64,000 bases of DNA from Gordius sp. MW1 (lineage: Eukaryota; Nematomorpha; Gordioida; Gordea; Gordiidae): NCBI GenBank assembly GCA_964036665.1, contig OZ038526.1, positions 27,218,001-27,282,000 of the forward strand, written 5' to 3'. The notes under the pieces are model-generated. The model was not told the origin of the DNA. It saw only the letters and a program-made list of their open reading frames with translations, and made no database searches. The position numbers and the translations under genes are program-made. Below are positions 23,853 through 35,620 of this stretch, piece by piece; position 1 is the first letter of the stretch, and each line of letters starts with the position of its first letter.

Positions 23853-25217
23853 CTAGCTGACCCGGCAAACGTTGTTTTGCTATATACATTTTTTCTAGAA
23901 AATACAATACTATAAGTGATGTGCATGCTCATCGTTATGCCTCGATCATATAATGAGCGACTAAAATATAATTGTCCTATGGGAAATAATTCACGAACTT
24001 AATGTAGTAAGAATTAACACGCTAAATAGAAAATATAAACACATAAAGCAAAGTACTTTGTTAAAATGCTATTATTATAATTTAAATTTTATTTATTTAA
24101 TTTAAAATAATTTTGACCGTATACTGTAACATTTTTATTATACTTTTAAATATCTAATTCGAGAAAACTTCAGCTTTGTATGTATGACGTCATTATTGTA
24201 TATGCTGCTATATATTAAACTGGACGGGAAATGTCAGATATTTTTAAATAAAAAGGTATTTAGGAATCTGGAAAAGCTATTTTACCCCTGGCCTATCTGG
24301 ACATCTACGGCTAAATTTTCGCTCGAATCGGATCTGAAGTTTCAGAATTTAGCCCTTTTTTAAAACCAAAAGGCCGAGAAATGTCCGATATTTTTAAAAC
24401 TAAAAGGAATTTTAGCAATCTGAAAAAGCTATTTTACACCTGGCCGCCCTGCGAACCTAGGGGTAAAGTTTCGCGCGAATTGGGCCGGTAGTTTCAGAAT
24501 TTATTCTCATTTAAATATCTCATTTAAAAAAAATTAATGATCGATAAATAATGACATTTATATATAAATAGCATTTACTCAGAATAATCAACGTTGGACT
24601 ATTTTATATTACATTTAAATTATATATACTTTCATCTTTCTCATTTAAAATATCTCATTTAATGATAATGAGAAAAATTCATCTTCTTCACCTATTTTCT
24701 CAAATAATCTATAATTTTTATTTATTTCAGGTTAATTCATAAATTTTATGTTGTCACCGTTAAGAAAAGATGACGTTTAAGAAATATAATTCATAAATTT
24801 TATGTTGTCTTTTCACCGTTAAGAAAAGATGACGTTTAAGAAATTTAATTCATAAATTTTATGTTGTCACCGTTAAGAAAAGATGACGTTTAAAATTTAA
24901 TTCATAAATTTTATGTTGTCACCGTTAAGAAAAGATTACGTTTTACAAACTACTATAAGTGATACACTTTTACTAAAGAACTGTCTGTATATTCAAATTT
25001 TCAACGAACGCGAGGAGGTGCGTTTGATTGACATTTTATTGAACGTCAAAACGCATAAAACCCAATATCTCGAAAACTAAAAGGAATTTTAGGATTCTGA
25101 AAAAGCAATTTTACCCCTGGCCGCCCTGGGAACCTAGGGGTAAATTTTCGCGCGAATCGGACCGGTAGTTTCAGAATTTAGCTCTTACATATATACACTT
25201 TACTTTATATATATAGA
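23853..25217 (-). mobile_element. Helitron inside foldback A
   Basis: Read on the - strand it starts TC (plus GA at 25216-25217) and ends in a hairpin (GCAAAACAACGTTTGC) followed by CGGGTCAGCTAG, with T next; CTAG is a Helitron CTRR end. The host bases are A and T. Removing it restores the palindrome of foldback A. Inside are three copies of a ~115-bp block with CCTGGCCGCCCT and GTTTCGCGCGAAT, and a four-fold ~57-bp tandem repeat at 24731-24950. No helicase seen, so non-autonomous. Confidence 0.85.
24731..24950. repeat. Four-copy ~57-bp tandem repeat inside the Helitron
   Basis: Unit: TTAATTCATAAATTTTATGT, then CACCGTTAAGAAAAGATGAC, then GTTTAA. The second copy has an extra TTTT before CACC, and the last has GATTACG for GATGACG. 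Confidence 0.85.
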
Positions 25218-25713
25218 TTAATTATCCCTATCTTTTACATTGACAAATTACACCAGACTTGAGGGCGCCCTCCCTTCTCTTCAACACGAGGAATTGAGTG
25301 CGTGTTGTTTTTTTGGTGGGCGCTCTCAAGTCTGGTGTAATTTGTCAATGTAGCAGATAGGGATAGTTAATTTTGTATATAATTTAAAAAGTAAAAGTGC
25401 TAGGATAAAAAAAATTGTGAATTCATTTCTCTCCCATATATCTACGAATTAAATCTATTAAACAAAATTTTTACCGACTAATTTGCAAGTTATTGACGTT
25501 TGAAAAACGCTAAAATCGCGTTTTTGGCAACTTTGACAGCGAATATCTAAAAAACTTGACGTATAGGGAAAAAACTAAAAACATATGTGTTCATCGTGAA
25601 AAACTCTACCAGGATCTGCAAACAGTTTGCCGGTTGATTTCACAAGTCCGTTATTTGTTGACCAGTGCTATTATATAGTATGATCTGTCTGTTTTTTATC
25701 CTTTTATTCACTA

Positions 25714-25790
25714 TTATTGGCTATGCAATTTATGGGCTCGCTTTTCGTTGTCGTGTCGTGAGCGAGTGCTGTCCAATGGTTTTATAATAT
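25714..25790. mobile_element. Element C, end fragment
   Basis: TGGCTATGCAATTTATGGGC then CTCG and GTTGTCGTGTCGTG, matching the left end of element C at 16113; the rest is missing. Confidence 0.55.
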
Positions 25791-26584
25791 GATTCTCCGT
25801 TTATCATCCTTTTACTCACTATTTTTGAACTTGTTAATGTGCTTATTAGTACTTAAATTAAATTGTGACAATATTGCTATCCCATACTTTAAACGAAAAC
25901 GATAAGCTAACACATTCTCTAAAATAGGAACGTAATAAAAATAAAAAAACAAAAATATTTAGCATACTAATCAAATCACTAATCAATATAGATGATGTTT
26001 TTATATTTTTTAATTAATATTACAATCAAGAATTTAATTTTTTATTCGCCTACACCTTTTTTAATCAAATTCAATTTCAGCGCACATGATTTACGAGTTT
26101 ATAAATGAAATTAAAAAGTTTTCAAACATATAATTTTACCGTTTATTTTGTCAGAATATAAGATGGTTAGAATGATAATGTGGAAAAAATTTATATTATT
26201 CATTGAAATTTCGAAGTTGGAAATCTATAACAACTTATCTATCAATTAAAGTTGAGGTAATGGGCGAATACATTTTTTTAACTTGATATGGATACAACGA
26301 TGACATGCTAAATTATATTAGCTTGTAAAATTTTCCGCCTGGTATGTTTATTCAGATGTTTTGACAAAAAAGATTATAGAGTTAGAAGTGAATTAATAAC
26401 CATATATATGCCTATTTTAACCTAAATTTTCTTTACTTAATTTCCTTTGTCATAAATTGTTTAACGTATAATACTGACAACTTTATTCTCAACTCATATT
26501 ACACAGCCAAATAGTCATCTAACTTTCAGACGAACAATAAATATTTATATTTAATAGGGGTAATATAAAATTAATGTCAATTCG
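25791..26584. other. No gene seen
   Basis: AT-rich spacer without open frames or repeats I recognise. Confidence 0.35.
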
Positions 26585-26752
26585 CATGGGCGTAGCCAGC
26601 ATTGGAATTAGAGTGGAGCAATAATGATTTAGGGAGGGGCAATAAGATCATTTTTTGAAATTTTAGCCATAATTTAACTAAATTTCAACAAATTTCTGGA
26701 TTTAGAGGGGTACAGCCGCCCTCCCCTGCCCCTCCCCTTGGCTACTCCCATG
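26585..26752. mobile_element. MITE M1
   Basis: CATGGGCGTAGCC to GGCTACTCCCATG; both flanks keep CAATTC, an imperfect TSD. Confidence 0.8.
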
Positions 26753-27541
26753 GCAATTCACATAGACTGCTTATAAACATCGATCGTATCAACCTTACAT
26801 TTTGGCATTAAAATTTAGCCTTTTGATTGCAAGGCAAAGCGAATTTAAATTGCTTAATTATGATTGTCTATAAAACATGGATGTGACTAAGAGCGATGGA
26901 GATATATATCTTTACTCAATCTCTCGAATTCGGCTGAACATTTTGTTTCTATATTTAATTTACATGGTCGACACTAGGCGCTCCAATTTACTATAACAAT
27001 AAAATCTGTTTAAAAACTAAAAGTGGAAGGAAAAGAAGGATTTTATTACGACACTTCATGTCTTGGTGTGCTATATCAAGGATAGTTAATGTGAGAATGT
27101 TTTGGCAGAAAGCCACTAAAATATCGGCACTCCCACCATTTAGCATGTTATAAGCCGTAGAAATAAAAGGATATTTACTGAATCGCTTGATCATATTTCA
27201 GGAGTGAATGACAATACAGCATTGGGCTGAGTCTCGCCTCATGTTCTTGTTACTTTTTTAAAATCTGCTCGAACACGTTGCCTCATTCCTTGGTTGTACA
27301 AACAACTATTTAATATCTCATTCTGTTTATTCTTATATAAATGTCATGATGACGTAGGGCTTTATCTGTTATTAAAAATAGAACATTAACCTGCCCTATT
27401 AATACCATTTTACCCTATATAAAGCATTAATTCACTCTTGTATGAATTACCATTTAGTCTTTTATTTATATGCTCGACAGATGGGTGGGTCGAATTCTAT
27501 CTAAAGATTCTAAAACGACAATGCCTTTGTATGATTCCATT

Positions 27542-27718
27542 CATGGGCGTACGCAGGGGGGGGGGGGCGGCTGCCCCCCCCCCTCTAATTTACGAAAGAA
27601 AAATTTTTTCAATGCAAAAACATTGACAAATTAAAAAAAATTATGTTTTGCCCCCCCCCTAAATAAACTTTTAAACGTTTTGCCCCCCCCCCCAATTCAA
27701 AACCTGGGTACGTCCATG
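27542..27718. mobile_element. MITE M1 with perfect 8-bp TSD
   Basis: CATGGGCGTACGC to GTACGTCCATG with long G and C runs. TSD ATTCCATT at 27534-27541 and 27719-27726, identical. Confidence 0.9.
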
Positions 27719-28341
27719 ATTCCATTAAATATATACATTAAGTTCATAAGTGCGAAATGTTAATATATCAGATTAAACAAATTTACTCCCTTTTTGTTTT
27801 ATATAGCGAAATAATTTAATAAATATGACTGCTTCATAGAAGGGCACAAGATATAAATATCACTAGTCAACAAATAATGGTCTTGTGTAAATAACCGGTA
27901 AACGGTCAACATATTCCGATAGAGTTTTTTGTGGTGAACACAAATATGTTTTTCGTTTTTTTCCTATACGTCAAGTTTTTTAGATATTTCGATTCAAAGT
28001 TGCGAAAATGACTGTTTTTGACCCTTTTCGATGCTCAATAGAGCGATATTGGATGGCTAAATTTTTTTTTTAACCTTTAGTGGTAGAACCAACTTAGGGC
28101 AAAACATTGAAAATAATTTTTTCCCTATTGTTTTTACTTTTTAATATATATCAAAAATGCAATTAGTCCCTATGCGAAATCGCGGCTTCCTTTGAGCCTC
28201 CCTCCCTCTCTATCTAATTGGCTTATATGTTTATATAACACTATACCCTTAGTGCATGTAAGTGATTGATGAGTGTAGTGGGTGCAAGAGTAGTGGGTTA
28301 ATACCATAGACTAAATAGACTGCTCATTCGCTTTAAAAAAG

Positions 28342-29962
28342 TGTTATGTTATTATTATGTTTTATATGTGTTATATACGTGTGAGGTTATATATGATGTT
28401 ATATATGTGTTGTATATCAGATTATATGATTGATATAATTATAGGATTGAATATTGTAAGCCAAAAGCCGAGTTGGCAAGATAATCAGATGTGATAATTT
28501 GCATAACACGGAGATGTTTATTTTTTGTTTTGATTAATAAATGGATCCATTCTTAGTTTAGTATCATTATTCCAGTTTTATTATCATTCTTATTTAGTTT
28601 AATATTATTAGTAGATTATAAGTACAATAACAACTTGGCTATCCTGAACAAATGGTGTCAGAAGTAAACAAACTTTGGGAAATATGAAAAGAAAACAGTT
28701 GAAGAACAACAAAAATATATGTGCAAACAAATGGCTTTGGGTATTGAACATAAAGAGGAATTCCAAATGATGCAATAAAAAGTGAAACATTATTCTATGG
28801 AAATGATAAGACTTATGAGAGGATTATATGAATTCAGGAGGAGATCATTTCAGTAAAATCTCATGAGGTGGATGGGAGGAGAATTCCAGGAATAATAAAA
28901 ATTCAGGTTATTAATTAATTATTCTAGGGAGAAGGGAGATCATTTCAGGATGTTAAATTCATTATTCTATGGATATGGGAAGATAGGAATGTGCCCCAAA
29001 TAGAAATCTACATATGAATTTAACACTGACACTTTTCCAAATCCACACCCTTACAGCTAGGAGAATATGAATTCAGGATTAAATTCATTATTCGAAGGAG
29101 ATCATATCAGGAGGTTAATTCATGATTCTATGGATATGGGAAGATAGGAATGTGCCCCAACGTAAAATAGAAAACCATATATGAATTTAACCCTCCCACT
29201 AGCTTCCCCAAAACCCACTTTTCCAGATCCACGTCCGCTGAGACTAGACCAATTTCAGGGTGGTAATAGGTAGAGAAATCCCTTAATGATGCCATGTATG
29301 GCTTGGGGCCCTGAAGTCTACCTCTCGGAGTCGAAATGGACGGACTATCGGTAGTAAAGGGGGAGTCGCAGGATCGGCCGACATCTTCTACCGACACCTG
29401 TAATCTTATGGGTGGTGGTGCAGTCCGGTCCCTGAAGTTGGTCAGGAAGTCTACAGCGGATGATGGGAAGGGTCAAGTCCAGAGTCCACGTTGCCGAGTC
29501 CATACACTAAAACCCTCCATATTTCCCCACTGACAATTTCCATCCCATCTCATCCTTACAGCTAGCCCACTGCAAAGGTTATGGAATGTTACACATGGGA
29601 GACATAGTCGAAGAACAAAACCAAAGGGAGCCTTCATACCTTAAGGGGAAAGGTGTTATGTTATTATTATGTTTTATATGTGTTATATACGTGTGAGGTT
29701 ATATATGATGTTATATATGTGTTGTATTTTAGATTATATGATTGATATAATTATAGGATTGAATATTGTAAGCCAAAAGCCGAGTTGGCAAGATAATCAG
29801 ATGTGATAATTTGCATAACACGGAGATGTTGATTTTTTGTTTTGATTAATAAATGGATCCATTCTTAGTTTAGTATCATTATTCCAGTTTTATTATCATT
29901 CTTATTTAGTTTAATATTATTAGTAGATTATAAGTACAATAACAACTTGGCTATCCTGAACA
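28342..29962 (+). mobile_element. Small non-autonomous LTR retrotransposon with 5-bp TSD
   Basis: Two 309-bp LTRs (28342-28650 and 29654-29962) start TGTTATG and end GAACA. TSD AAAAG lies at 28337-28341 and 29963-29967. Just inside the left LTR, TGGTGTCAGAAG looks like a primer-binding site (TGG pairs with the tRNA CCA end). AAGGGGAAAGG precedes the right LTR as a polypurine tract. The ~1-kb interior has no gene; it holds a diverged duplication (about 28905-29015 and 29095-29190) with GATATGGGAAGATAGGAATG. This is a TRIM/LARD-like element moved by other elements' proteins. Confidence 0.92.
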
Positions 29963-30046
29963 AAAAGTGATGCCAATTTTGACCGCCATTTGTAAGTACT
30001 ACAACGAGAGAGTCTATTCTAACGTTATAATGGGATTCTACATATA

Positions 30047-31310
30047 CTCTCTATTTTTTACCCTCTTTCTCACCCGGGGAGGGGGGGGGGGGGGTGTTTC
30101 CCCCCCCTTCTAATTTTTTACCCTCTTTATGCGGGGGAGAGGGGGGGGCAGGAAGTGTTTTGCCCCCCCCCCCTTATTTTTTACCCTCTTTCTCACCCGG
30201 GGGGGGCATGGGGGGTGTTTCCCCCCCCCCAATTTTTTACCCTCTTTCTCACCCGGGGAGGGAAGGAAGAGGTGTTTTACCCCCCCCCCCCCCCCCTAAA
30301 TTTTTACCCTCTTTCTGATGCGGGGGAGAGGGGGGGGCCAGGGGATGTTTTGCCCCCTCCTTATTTTTTACCCTCTTTTTCACCCGGGGGGGGGCATGGG
30401 CGATGTTTTGCCCCCCCCCCTAATTTTTTACCCTCTTTCTCACCCGGGGAGGGGTGTTTTGCCTCCCCCCCCCACCTTAATTTTTTACCCTCTTGCTAAT
30501 GCGGGGGAGAGGGGGGGCAGGGGTGTGTTTTGCCCCCCCCCCTAATTTTTTACCCACTTTCTGATGCGGGGGAGAGGGGGGGCAGTGGAGTGTTTTACCC
30601 CCCCCCCCCCCCCATTATTTTTTACCCTCTTTCTCACCCGGGGGGGGGGGGTGTTTTGCCCCCCCCCTAATTTTTTACTGTCTTTCTGATGCGGGGGAGG
30701 GGGGGCAGGGAATGTTTTGCCCCCCCCCATTCTTTTTTACCCTCTTTCTCACCCGGGGAGGGGGGGGGGGTATTTTGCCCCCCCCCCCTAATTTTTTACC
30801 CTCTTTCTAAAGCGGGGGAGAGGAGGGGGGGTGGTGATTCGCTCCTCTTCTTATTATTTACCCTTTTTGTCACCCGGGGGGGGCCGAAAAGCCCTTTTTA
30901 ACCCTTTCAAAGTATTTTTGTGAATTTTTGCGGTCACCGTCGTGACAAATGTCATAATCAACATTTTCTATTGAAATTTATATTTTTTTTTGAAAATTGA
31001 CTATCACCCCCCCCCCCCCGCCTCTCTCCGGCATCAGAAAGAGGGTAAAAAATTGGAGGGGGGGGCAAAACACCCCCCTGCCCCCCCTCTCCCCCGTATC
31101 AGAAGGAGGGTAAAAATTAGGGGGAGGCAAAACACCCCCCCCCCCCCTCCCTGGGTGAGAAAGAGGGTAAAAAATTAGGGGGGACAAAACACCCCCCCCC
31201 CCCCCCCACTGGGTGAGAAAAAGAGTATAAAATAATGGAGGGGGGGCAAAACACCCCCCTCCCCGGGTGAGAAAGAGCGTAAAAAATAGAAAGTATATAT
31301 AGAATCCCAT
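30047..31310. repeat. G/C-run minisatellite with inverted halves
   Basis: Left part (30047-30895): about 13 units of ~65 bp, each TTTTTTACCCTCTTTCT, then CACCCGGGG or GATGCGGGGGAG, a G run, TGTTTTGCC and a C run. Right part (31005-31300): about 4-5 units in the opposite orientation. A ~110-bp unique loop lies between. Frames in it are repeat translations, not genes. Confidence 0.85.
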
Positions 31311-31575
31311 TATAACGTTAAAATAGACTCTCTCGTTGTAGTACTTACAAATGGCGGTTAAAATTGGCATCACTTTATCGGTACGTGTGTACGTATAATG
31401 AGCAGTCTATTTAGTCTGTGGTTAATACGAACTATTCCTATTACTACGCCTGTCATCCTCCCTCTCTACTAGAGGAATAGCTCGTATTACGCCACTACTC
31501 TTACACACCCCCACCCCCACATCATCCATCAATCACTCACATGCACCAAGAGTATAGTGTTATAAACCCAATTAG

Positions 31576-31670
31576 ATAGAGAGGGAGGGAGGGAGGGAGG
31601 GAGGGAGGGAGGGAGGGAGGGAGGGAGGGAGGGAGGGAGGGAGAGAGAGAGGGAGGGAGAAAGGGAGGGA
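31576..31670. repeat. GGGA microsatellite in the right arm of foldback B
   Basis: About 95 bp of GGGA units with a short GAGAGAGA interruption. The left arm holds only CCTCCCTCCCTCTC at the mirror position, so this is an expansion. Confidence 0.9.
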
Positions 31671-31991
31671 GGCTCAAAGGATGCCGCTTCGCATAGGGAC
31701 TAATTGAAATTCGATATATTGGAAAAGGTAAAAACAATAAGGGAAAAAATCAATTTTCAATGTTTTACCCTAAGTTGGTTCTACCACTTCGAGGTTTAAA
31801 AAAAATTTTAGCCATTCAATATCGCTCTATTGAGCATCGAAAAGGGTCAAAAACGGTCATTTTCGCAACTTTGAATCGAAATATCTAAAAAACTGGACGT
31901 ATAGGAAAAAAACGAAAAACATATTTGTGCACCACAAAAAACTCTATCGGAATATGTTGACCGTTTCCCGGTTTTTTTTTGTTGACCAGTG

Positions 31992-33133
31992 TATTTAGCA
32001 ATGCCTGTCTTGCGAGTGCGAAATGTCATTGTTTAAGTGGCTTGACGGATTTTTGTAACTTGGAACTTCGATCAGGGAAGGCATAAAAACCTTAAAATTA
32101 TTCGTAGTGGCCATATAACAATTTATATATGAAAAGACGACTCAAAATACAATATAAAAATTTGGAGGGACGAATTGTAGATGGCTGTTTAAATATGCCC
32201 TAGCAACATTAATAAATGGATATTTTATTTTATAAATCCTCAAAATATTAGATTTTTCATGTCGCAAACATGTGTTATTGGTCGCAATCAAAATTTCCTT
32301 ACATTTACACTCTGGCCCTAAGCCTAGCACCAAAATCATTAAGGTATGCAAATCGATAAATAACATTGATCCATCCTCGAACCATCCGATCCTTCTTTAG
32401 AAGGCAAAATGCGTCCTGACGGAGCTTCTATGATCCCCTAGGAGGATGGTAAGTTCCTAGCTTGGGACTTTACCTCCATTTATATCTTCGCGCCACCTAT
32501 AATAATAATTTAACCCACTTTCTTGAGCGGAAGACCGTAAAACACTCAAATACCAAGCCATTGCTCAATCTAAAATTTTTATTTTAATAGTAGCTTCCTG
32601 TTCCGCTACTTTTGGCAAGAAAGCATTAGCATTTTTTAATCGATAAAAAACAGATCCCCCAAAGCTAAATACTCACCCAGCTTTATTTTAAGCCAAAAAA
32701 TCGGCATTTTAATAGCTAAATAGAATTACAAATCTTTATCTGACACATGGCCCGTGTTGGCTATGGACGAATTTGATGAATAATATTTTATTTATAATAT
32801 TATTTTATGCACATTTATTGTATATTTTCTGCATCAATTTTACCTAATAAAAGCATTTTAACATAATAAAAAGTATGCGGATAAACATCTAGAATATCAT
32901 CGATATTGTGCTAAATAGTGCTGATGCATACCCAGCTCTTGAATAAAATCTGTACAATAAAATACCAACAATTTCTTATCGTTAAAATGTTATTTTAATT
33001 ATAATAAACTCACATTCATCTTAAATTTATATATAAATAATAATAAGGTATAAAGGTGATCAAATCCATAAGCATCTACCTATTTAGTGCAGACGAGTTA
33101 ACATAATTGTAATTCATGGCGGTTCATAGTTAT
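31992..33133. other. No gene seen
   Basis: AT-rich spacer with no frame over 75 codons and no repeat I recognise. Confidence 0.35.
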
Positions 33134-33137
33134 TTAA

Positions 33138-33746
33138 CCCTCAAGAGTATTCGTGGGGTATTTGGGTATCCCACGGCAAATTATAAATTTAAATATAAAA
33201 CGCAATTTAAGTCTAATGAATCTGGCCTTTTCAGTAGCTTAATATTTTATCAAGAACTAGGTTAGGTGAGAATTTCATAGGTTTTGGCTTAATACTTTTT
33301 AAAATATGAAGCTTTTTTGGCTCGTGGGGTTCTGTTATACCCCACAAACACTCTCACGTAAGTTTTTTTCTATATGAAAAAATGTATGTATTTTTTTTAT
33401 ATGAAGATATCTTTTACATTTTGTGTATTTAATACATATTGAACATTCTTTTAATAAAAAATCACGTTTATTTTGATTTATTTTAAGGTATATGATGTCA
33501 AGAGGTAAAATGAGGGGAAGCTCTAAAAATAAAAATGGGGGTTCAGAAAATTGTTAATAAGGTTTGTAATGTTGATTAGATTTAAATCAAAATTTATAAC
33601 ATCAATCTTAAGACCTTTATAAACATATTTAAAATTTCAAAGGTTTTAAAGGAATACTTTAAAAGTTATAAGAAGTTAAAAAGTGGGGTAGAGTTATACC
33701 CCACGAATACTCTCGCGTTCGGGATTTTTAAGAATACTCTCGAGGG
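33138..33746. mobile_element. piggyBac-like MITE
   Basis: 609 bp starting CCCTCAAGAGTATTCGTGGG and ending in its imperfect mirror, CGAATACTCTCGCG...ACTCTCGAGGG. Flanks are TTAA (33134-33137) and TCAA (33747-33750). CCC...GGG ends at TTAA are typical of piggyBac. Inside, CGTGGGG/CCCCACG pairs recur near 33155, 33320 and 33690 as subterminal repeats. No transposase. Confidence 0.7.
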
Positions 33747-33750
33747 TCAA

Positions 33751-34770
33751 AGAATATGACAACATTAACTACTTATGAGAGCTAATAAATAAGTATTGAT
33801 ATCTATCTAAAACGTTAAAATGGGATGTTTATCACACGAGCATCTTGATACATTTGTCACCAAATATTCCTTATGGCCTCGTCGGATTGATAAAATTATT
33901 CTCATCACGAACGTAAAGAAGGAGATAAGTTTGGTTCTAATAAGCGATTAATTTATAAATAATTACATTCATTACATTCTTACTAAAAGTACGGAGTCGT
34001 ACTTTATGGATTAAATATGCAATAAACTCTATGGGCTATAATTGATGATGGTATAATCAATCAACTCAAACGTTTGTCTTTAGTTATTAAACAAATGGAT
34101 TTTAAGACTTTAGGCAATTTTAATAATGGGTCTCAATTTGTCAAAATATGCAACGAAGTCCAATATAGGTAAACCTATTAATTCCCAAGTCTATTTATAA
34201 TAAACATGCACAGTAAATTTTATACAACTGTTACAATTCGCTTGAACTTAAATATTTAATCATCTATACTTCAAGAGTTTTAATAGCTTTTTAATTTGCA
34301 ATTTCTGAAGAAAATTAATTGGTTTATATCTTTATATTGTCAATTACATGTCGCACTAAATATGAATTACGTCTGTATTTTAAAGTTTTCTCAAATCAAA
34401 ATGTTTCCCATTTTGATTTTTTACAATTTTATCATGATTTTAATAAATCAGAAGAACTTTTTATTTAGTTTGAATTTTATTTTAAAAGTCGAGAAAAAAG
34501 AATTTACGTCTAGAGGAATTCCGAGTTTTTTTTATACCGAAACGACACGAGATCGCGACTTTTATAATCGTACCCGAGAAGAGTAGTGGTGGGGAAACCT
34601 GATATTTTAGAAACCTTAACCTAAGTCTTTAGGTTAGGTTATTTGAAAAACCTCAAGGTTCACAAACACTAAACCTAACGTTTATATGACCTAAAAGTTT
34701 TTTGAATACCTAACCTTAAAACCCCAGGTCGAGCTTAGGTCACCTCAAGGTTCAACACCTATGATTCATC
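33751..34770. other. No gene; short AGGTTAGGTT-type repeat
   Basis: Mostly AT-rich. Bases 34612-34760 have several CCTAACC/GGTTAGG and CCTCAAGGTTCA motifs; similar motifs recur at 51055-51270. They are too irregular to be telomeric repeats. Confidence 0.4.
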
Positions 34771-35620
34771 TTTTATATGTGTTATGGCTGCGCATCTTCC
34801 CATGCGCTTCTTCCCCTGGTAGGCGGAGTTGCATTTTATGCGAGATACGCCTGTGACAATTTTTTACACTTAGGGATGTCGCTGGTGCCCGTGTCGGTGC
34901 CGATAGCTGATGTGTGGTATAGCGACGTCATTGAGAATTCGCAAATATTCGTACTCTTATGGTCGAGAGGCTAGCAGCTCTTATTGAGAAGCGGCCTGAG
35001 CGACTTGGGGTGGCGAAGATCTTTCTGTCTCGCTCTGGGGGGGGGGAACATGGAAATTTCTTTGGTAGCGTTAAACAAAACTTGGGTGGCGCATCCTGAA
35101 CCCAACGGATATACATGGTCAATCGTTAGCCATCGATGTGACATTACCTTACAACAAAACCACCCCCCGTAGCAAGTTCGATGGGGAAGTGCGATTTATT
35201 TTTTACGGTCAATTATGAAATCAAATCAAGAATACCAATTGAAGACCGAACCAGAAAACGATCCAGAAAACGTTCAATACAATTCGATACGTACGTCCGA
35301 ACAAGGGACAAGAGAACAACGTATGTGTCATAAACTCAGGTCCGACGACCATGCTGAGAGAGGTCAACACTCGTGTCGGGGAAGTTATCTTGAAGGGTAT
35401 GGTGTTGTGGCTGCGCATCTTCCTATGCGCTTCTTCCCATGCGCACTTCTTCCCTCTCTCCCCCTCTCTTTGTTAAACGCCGCGTGCTAACGCCAGCTGC
35501 GCTGGTAAGTCAAGAGCGTGAGGAATAAACTGTGAAATTTTGAGCCAAATCGGTCTGGTAGTTTTCCAAAATTGGTGGCGGCATATATACACACATAGTT
35601 TCATTTTTATATATAAGATA
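34771..35620 (+). mobile_element. Unrecognised repeat D, copy 1 (+ orientation)
   Basis: Matches, in opposite orientation, 44470-44890 and 45100-45740. Shared blocks include CATGGTCAATCGTTAGCCAT, CGATGGGGAAGT and CTTGAAGGGTATGGTGTTGT. The + frame 35215-35490 has a stretch (around RMCHKLRSDDHAERGQHS) mirrored loosely by the - strand frame of copy 2. The right side (AATCGGTCTGGTAGTTTTCC, then TTTTTATATATAAG) looks like a Helitron 5' border read from the other strand. Function unknown. Confidence 0.5.

Larger units (their letters stand above)
23562..25667. mobile_element. Foldback element A, interrupted by a Helitron
   Basis: A long palindrome. Left arm 23562-23852 plus 25218-25270; right arm about 25300-25667. 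The ends are a diverged CACGGTTCAACAAG and the mirror of CACTGGTCAACAAATA. Subterminal blocks (AACCGGCAAACTGTTTGCAG, TATACGTCAAGTTTTTTA) are mirrored closely. The loop is only a few tens of bases near 25285. The Helitron at 23853-25217 splits the left arm. No coding sequence and no clear TSD. It shares ends with element B at 27861. Confidence 0.8.
28305..31420. mobile_element. MITE M3 inside foldback B, swollen by two further expansions
   Basis: Ends CATAGACTAAATAGACTGCT and its mirror, with a perfect 8-bp TSD GTTAATAC (28297-28304 and 31421-31428). Its TIR continues inward through GTGATGCCAATTTT, CCGCCATTTGTAAGTACT and CAACGAGAGAGTCTATT. The left TIR is split by an LTR element at 28342-29962, and the middle is a G/C-run minisatellite. 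Confidence 0.85.
27861..31991. mobile_element. Foldback element B, with nested insertions
   Basis: Left arm 27861-28304, right arm 31421-31991. Ends are CACTAGTCAACAAATAATGG and the mirror of CACTGGTCAACAAA. The arms share blocks such as TATACGTCAAGTTTTTTAGA and AATAGAGCGATATTGGATGG and mirror each other over about 400 bp. The right arm carries a GGGA microsatellite. MITE M3 (28305-31420) was inserted near the centre. No coding sequence. Confidence 0.8.

Noticed and set aside
30094-31373. Several Pro/Gly-rich frames of 62-131 codons on both strands
   Set aside because: Translations of the G/C-run minisatellite; no start context, no conservation beyond the repeat.
34612-34760. CCTAACC/GGTTAGG motifs, possible telomeric repeat
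   Set aside because: Irregular spacing and sequence, never more than two units in a row.
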